64,000 nucleotides of DNA from Gnetum montanum. Lineage: Eukaryota > Streptophyta > Gnetopsida > Gnetales > Gnetaceae. The stretch covers positions 957,793 to 1,021,792 of the forward strand of contig MNCI01008086.1 of assembly GCA_015680685.1 (NCBI GenBank). Direction: 5' to 3'. Positions 60,290-64,000 of the stretch are shown one piece after another. Made by a program: the position numbers and the translations under genes. The notes under the pieces were generated by a model, which saw only the letters and a list, made by a program, of their open reading frames with translations, was not told the DNA's origin and ran no database searches. Each line of letters starts with the position of its first letter. Position 1 is the first letter of the stretch.

Positions 60290-63090
60290 TCATGTAGTTC
60301 CTGGTGGCAGTGGCTCCTCCATGGGTGCCTTTCCCTTGTCTTGTGCTCCAGGTCTTGGGACTTGATGGCATTGAAGTATGGCCTAGAGTTTCTCGTCTTC
60401 AGTTTGGGGGTCCTATGCTATCCATGCCAATGTTTCGATGTTTGATGGAGTTGGCACCTCCCATGGGTAGGGTAGTTGTGGAAACATTTTATTTTCTTTG
60501 ATGTACCAAGCTGCAAACACTCACCGTTCCTCCTCGTAAGCTCTAGCTTTATCTCTGTATTCTTGAAAATCTACAAGCCATCGAGCCAAGTCTATTGCAA
60601 TACCTTTTTTCCCCTGGTATCTTACTTTAACCACCTTGAGTTTAGAATTTGCAACCTCTAAGTTTTGTAATATCTTCTTGCATTCTGCAAATTCTATTTC
60701 ATATTTGATGTAGGTGGTGGTTACTTGTTGCTCGAGCTCTGTTCTTGGGTGTCCTACTATTAACATGACAAGGTTGGCATATCGCAGGTTCACCAATTCC
60801 ATGTATTTTATAAAGTCCTAGATCTGCAGGTCCTGGTTCTTAACTTCTGCTTGGTTTGCAAATGCATATGTGTCCAATATGGCCTGCTAGTTAGTGTGTT
60901 GAGGACTGAGAGCATTGATGTGGGCCTTAGCCATATGGATCTCCTTCTCAATGATCTATTTATATATCCCCACCTACTCTTGAAAGTTCTCCTTTAGCTT
61001 TTCATGTCTTTTAGCCTCATTTTGCCATGCGCTTATTTCAATAGCCATATTCTAATATATGACACATACCTCCTCCATCGAGAGGGTTCGATTTTCCCTA
61101 GCTAAATAGTTCATGTCCTGGTTGACCCTAATGAGTTGTTCTCGCAACTGTTGAAAATGTTCCTCAAGAACATTCTTTTGCTTCTCCACAGAGGTCAACC
61201 GAAGGTTGTCAGCAACAAGCTGCTTGTTTTCCTTTTGTAAGGCTTTGAGTGCCTTGGTATGCACGTAAATTTGCGCTTGTGCTATAGAGGCATCCCAAAT
61301 AGCCTTTTCTTTTTATTTCACCACCTTCTTATTCTCCGTCAATAGTTTGGTTTGTTGCTTAGTTTTGAAAGTGTCCAGCTAGTTTGCAGGAACAAATTAA
61401 GAAGGATCTTGCTGTGCTGCTTGTAGGGTCATGAGCCTTTCTTGCAATCTATGCACCTCTGCTTCTGCATGCTTGGCCCCCATCTCTGTCAAGGCCAGCT
61501 TCCCTTTGGTGGAAATGAGGTCTGATTGGATTGCTGTAACATCCTATGGGATGTCAAATAAGGATGTCATTACTTGTCCTGTTTGTAGTAATCGGTCAAG
61601 TACATCCTCATGTTCTGCAGGAGTCATTGAGGTTCTGCCAAAGTTTAAGCATCCCATGCTCCTGAAAGATATGTCGGTGGCACAATAGGTACATTAAATG
61701 ATTCTTTAATGTGGTCTATGATCACTTTTGTAGCTCTTGCTGCATCTTGGTGCTGCATGACCACCACCATGGCCCCTTCACTAGTTTCTAATTACACTTG
61801 AAAGGATGCAACGTTCCCTAAGATCTATTATGACCAAGTGCTCTCCCCTCCTCCTATATGGATGGACACTTCACCCCTTGCACGATCCAAAGAAACCATG
61901 GGCTACATGGAATCATTGATGATGCAGAAGAGATTTGCATCATCATGACTTCTCCAACTGACCGTCTCAGCGATGGCCTTAAGATGGCTCATCAACGGTC
62001 TATAATCTTGTAGCAGTGGCGGTTGATCCTACTAGCTTGTGCTAGGCCCTATTTCTTGTTGTTGGCTAGGTCCCATGCTTGGAAGTTGGATGGGCCCTAC
62101 AAGTTGAGTTACAATTGGCCCTGTCGTCTGTTCCTTTTCTTGTTTCGGCCCTAGCATCTCAACAACGATTTTCCTTGCAGCTGGTGGCTTTAGTAGTTCA
62201 GCATATGAAGCATTTTGAGCTTTTCAGAGGACATCATTGGTGTATCCTCTAATGCTAGCATGTCTGCAGAGCTTCCTAATAAGGAAAGGGAAGGGCAACG
62301 CAAGCTTCCCTATCTTCCATTCTTCAAACTGCCTCAGGATCTCTGTAAAATATAGATGAGGTAGGTTAACATTAACCTTTCCCATCAACACTACACATCC
62401 TCTTTCTGCATACATTGAAATTCTTTTTAAGCCCTTTTTGGGGAAGAGGTGATAAGTCCCTATTTTGAAATAGATCCTTTCTTCCATTGTCAACTCCCCA
62501 AACATATTATCTTCCTTGCCATACGTCCTTTCCAACCAAACTCATCATGTATTAGGGTCTGAATGGGTAGACAACCAAGTAACCTTTGGCCCTATACTTG
62601 GAAGGTTTAATACTTCCGAAATGGCCTGAACAGAGAAGTTGACAGTCACACCACAAATGTTAACTGTGATGCCTTGTTCTTTATTGTGCCAATGCCAAAA
62701 TTGGTACGTTTCCCATAAGTACCAGTCACCACTTTCAAAGAGGATAGGCCATAACGGGGACCCTGTGAGGTGATCCCTAATGGCATCTAGAGAAAATTCT
62801 ACGGAAGATTCAAAATTTAATTTCACAATCACTGCAGTGAATATGGACTTTTCATGGATAGCCTGAACATAATCCTGGGGCAATGTGAGATGTTGTCCCT
62901 GTTCAGGCACTTCCACAGCTCCTCCTTCTGCCTGCCTTGATTGTACAGTAGTAGGGTCCTCTTGGTGGATGCTAAATGATTGTTCTTCCTACTTTGCATG
63001 TTGTCTGGTAGGAACTTGTCCTTCACCTCTCCTAGGTTGTTTGCTTCCACCTTGAGTAGGACCTTCTTATTGTCCATGTTTCAGGGCCAT
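60290..63090 (-). pseudogene. Post-pol ORF2 of E5 (Transposase_32-like, coiled coils)
   Basis: Starts MALKHGQ at 63090 (a stop follows) and ends GKAPMEEPLPPGTT with TGA at 60290-60292. The part 62224-62916 is open except for two stops: QGITVNICGVTVNFSVQAIS and EVLNLPSIG, then LTMEERIYFKIGTYHLFPKK, KVNVNLPHLYFTEILRQFEE and LALPFPFLIRKLCRHASI. This is the domain also present in E2. The rest has heptad-like stretches (61052-61264, 60521-60802: NLRYANLVM..., KKILQNLEVANSKLKVV). Length would be about 930 residues. This is the best preserved copy of ORF2 in the window. Confidence 0.7.
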
Positions 63091-63384
63091 CTACAATCAC
63101 ACGGGGCCAATCATTAGTAAGGTTGTTACCAAAGTTAGGTTATACCTTGCTACTTGCCTTAATGAAATTACTTTATCTCCGTGTCACGTTAATTAAAGTG
63201 TCCCCAAAAGATTATAATATTGAATCCTTTTTGCTTAGGTGGTTTCCAAATCTAGTTTCCTGGTATAACTAAGGGGATGAAATTATTTTTGGCACATTTA
63301 TCCTTAATGTTATAACTAATTACCCTTGATAATGTCCTTTGGGCGATGAAAAATTTCAAAAAATTTATGCCCTATTCGGCGTGT

Positions 63385-63640
63385 GACCCTCCCCCACGAC
63401 TAAGCTGAACACTCTGGGTTTAAGTAGGTTTAGACGGAATGAAAATTGGAGGGCCAGTGAGCGAGTTATGGATATGAAAGCAAGGGATGCACAATTGCAA
63501 GTCGTAGAGAGAAAGTTGAAAGACTTGCCCCACGTGAACAGTTGAAAATGATGGTAAGTAGTGCGGGGGGAGGGGGGGGGGGTCATGTATGTATAGTTTT
63601 GTGGAACATGATATCACGGCCTATTGATGTTAAGGCACTA
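63385..63640 (-). promoter_or_regulatory. Possible internal promoter and leader of ORF2, E5
   Basis: The minus strand shows GTGATATCATG (63608-63618), similar to the GATATC units of its LTR, a TATA-like ACTATACATACATG (63585-63598), then a run of 18 Cs broken once (63565-63582) and a G-run AGTCGTGGGGGAGG (about 63388-63401). The layout matches E2, but the repeat match is only one unit. Confidence 0.35.
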
Positions 63641-64000
63641 TGGAATATACCGAATTTTTAAAGATTTTTGTGAAGTTAACAATGTAAACTAAGGACATCT
63701 AAACGAGTGTTAAAGGGTTCTAGGGTAATTCAACTAGTTCTAAAGGCATGAATAGTTATGATGGTGTGGAATTTATCAATAAGGACCTTGGATGATAAGG
63801 GAGAGAAAAAGGCTATGTGATGATTCATAGGAATGTTTGAATCGGAGGGATAGTAATAAGGGAAAGAATATCGTTGAAAATATGCTGAGGGTAATAGATG
63901 GTGTGTGGAAGATGTGTTAGGAGTGAAAATTAAAAAAAATTACACAAGTGGGTCCTCCCCAAAGTAGGTTCCAACCTATAATGCCCTTGTGTAACCACAC
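63641..64000 (-). other. Spacer of E5 with motif M, copy 5
   Basis: Non-coding. 63948-64000 carries GTGGGTCCTCCCCAAAGTAG, GTTCCAACCTATAATGCCC and AACCACAC, almost the same as copy 1. It continues outside the window. Confidence 0.65.

Larger units (their letters stand above)
59266..64000 (-). mobile_element. Element E5: Athila-like element, 3' part, runs off the right edge
   Basis: 3' LTR at 59266-60098, polypurine tract, ORF2, leader, and spacer with motif M in the same order as E2. The left flank is GTGTC; its partner lies outside the window. Confidence 0.8.

Noticed and set aside
63565-63582. Polypurine tract at the G-run
   Set aside because: The Gs are on the plus strand while E5 is on the minus strand, so it is polypyrimidine in the element sense.

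Overview
The window looks like nuclear DNA of a seed plant with a large, retrotransposon-packed genome. The evidence is one spliced plant-type gene set in about 45 kb of nested, decayed LTR retrotransposons, with a tRNA-Asp type primer binding site as in Athila-like Ty3/gypsy elements, plus tRNA-derived SINE-like copies and LINE ORF1 relics. A gymnosperm is plausible from the repeat load, but nothing seen here proves it.

Only one intact host gene is supported. It is on the minus strand at 13330-18896 and has eleven coding exons with GT-AG introns and consistent phases. They give a 405-residue type II Golgi beta-1,3-galactosyltransferase (GT31, with an N-terminal DUF4094-like region). Its 3' flank (about 11.2-13.3 kb) is full of short tandem duplications.

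The rest is mobile DNA. 1-3729 is the 3' part of a plus-strand element (E0: gag tail, spacer, deleted post-pol ORF, LTR). Its LTR carries a perfect inverted repeat bounded by single N bases, probably an assembly fault. 3.9-5.6 kb holds another LTR and a gypsy integrase remnant. 8.1-10.4 kb and 20.1-21.8 kb hold SINE-like and LINE ORF1-like relics in opposite orientation around the gene. 23.6-24.7 kb and 36.5-37.6 kb are two copies of one Copia-like LTR. E1 (27032-33934, minus, TSD CTAAT) is a young element that carries gag and protease but no reverse transcriptase, RNase H or integrase. E3 (plus) starts at 36206. Its 5' LTR is split by a Copia-like LTR and by the whole of E2 (38145-50020, minus, TSD GTCAT). 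E3 runs on through gag, protease and RT to about 54.8 kb. E2 has gag, protease, RNase H, integrase and a large post-pol ORF, but its RT is deleted. E4 (54.8-57.9 kb, minus) is broken by a 900-bp solo LTR (TSD GTTGG). E5 (from 59266, minus) runs off the right edge.

Taken together, the Athila-like elements form a family with one architecture: LTR, tRNA-Asp PBS, gag with an unusual cysteine/histidine motif, protease, pol, a conserved non-coding spacer, and a post-pol ORF (Transposase_32-like domain plus coiled coils). Each copy has lost a different part, so none is autonomous alone. Two features stand out. The U3 region of each LTR family carries its own set of short palindromic repeats just upstream of a TATA box. 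In E2 the same repeats plus a TATA box recur inside the element, upstream of the post-pol ORF, as if that ORF had its own LTR-derived promoter.
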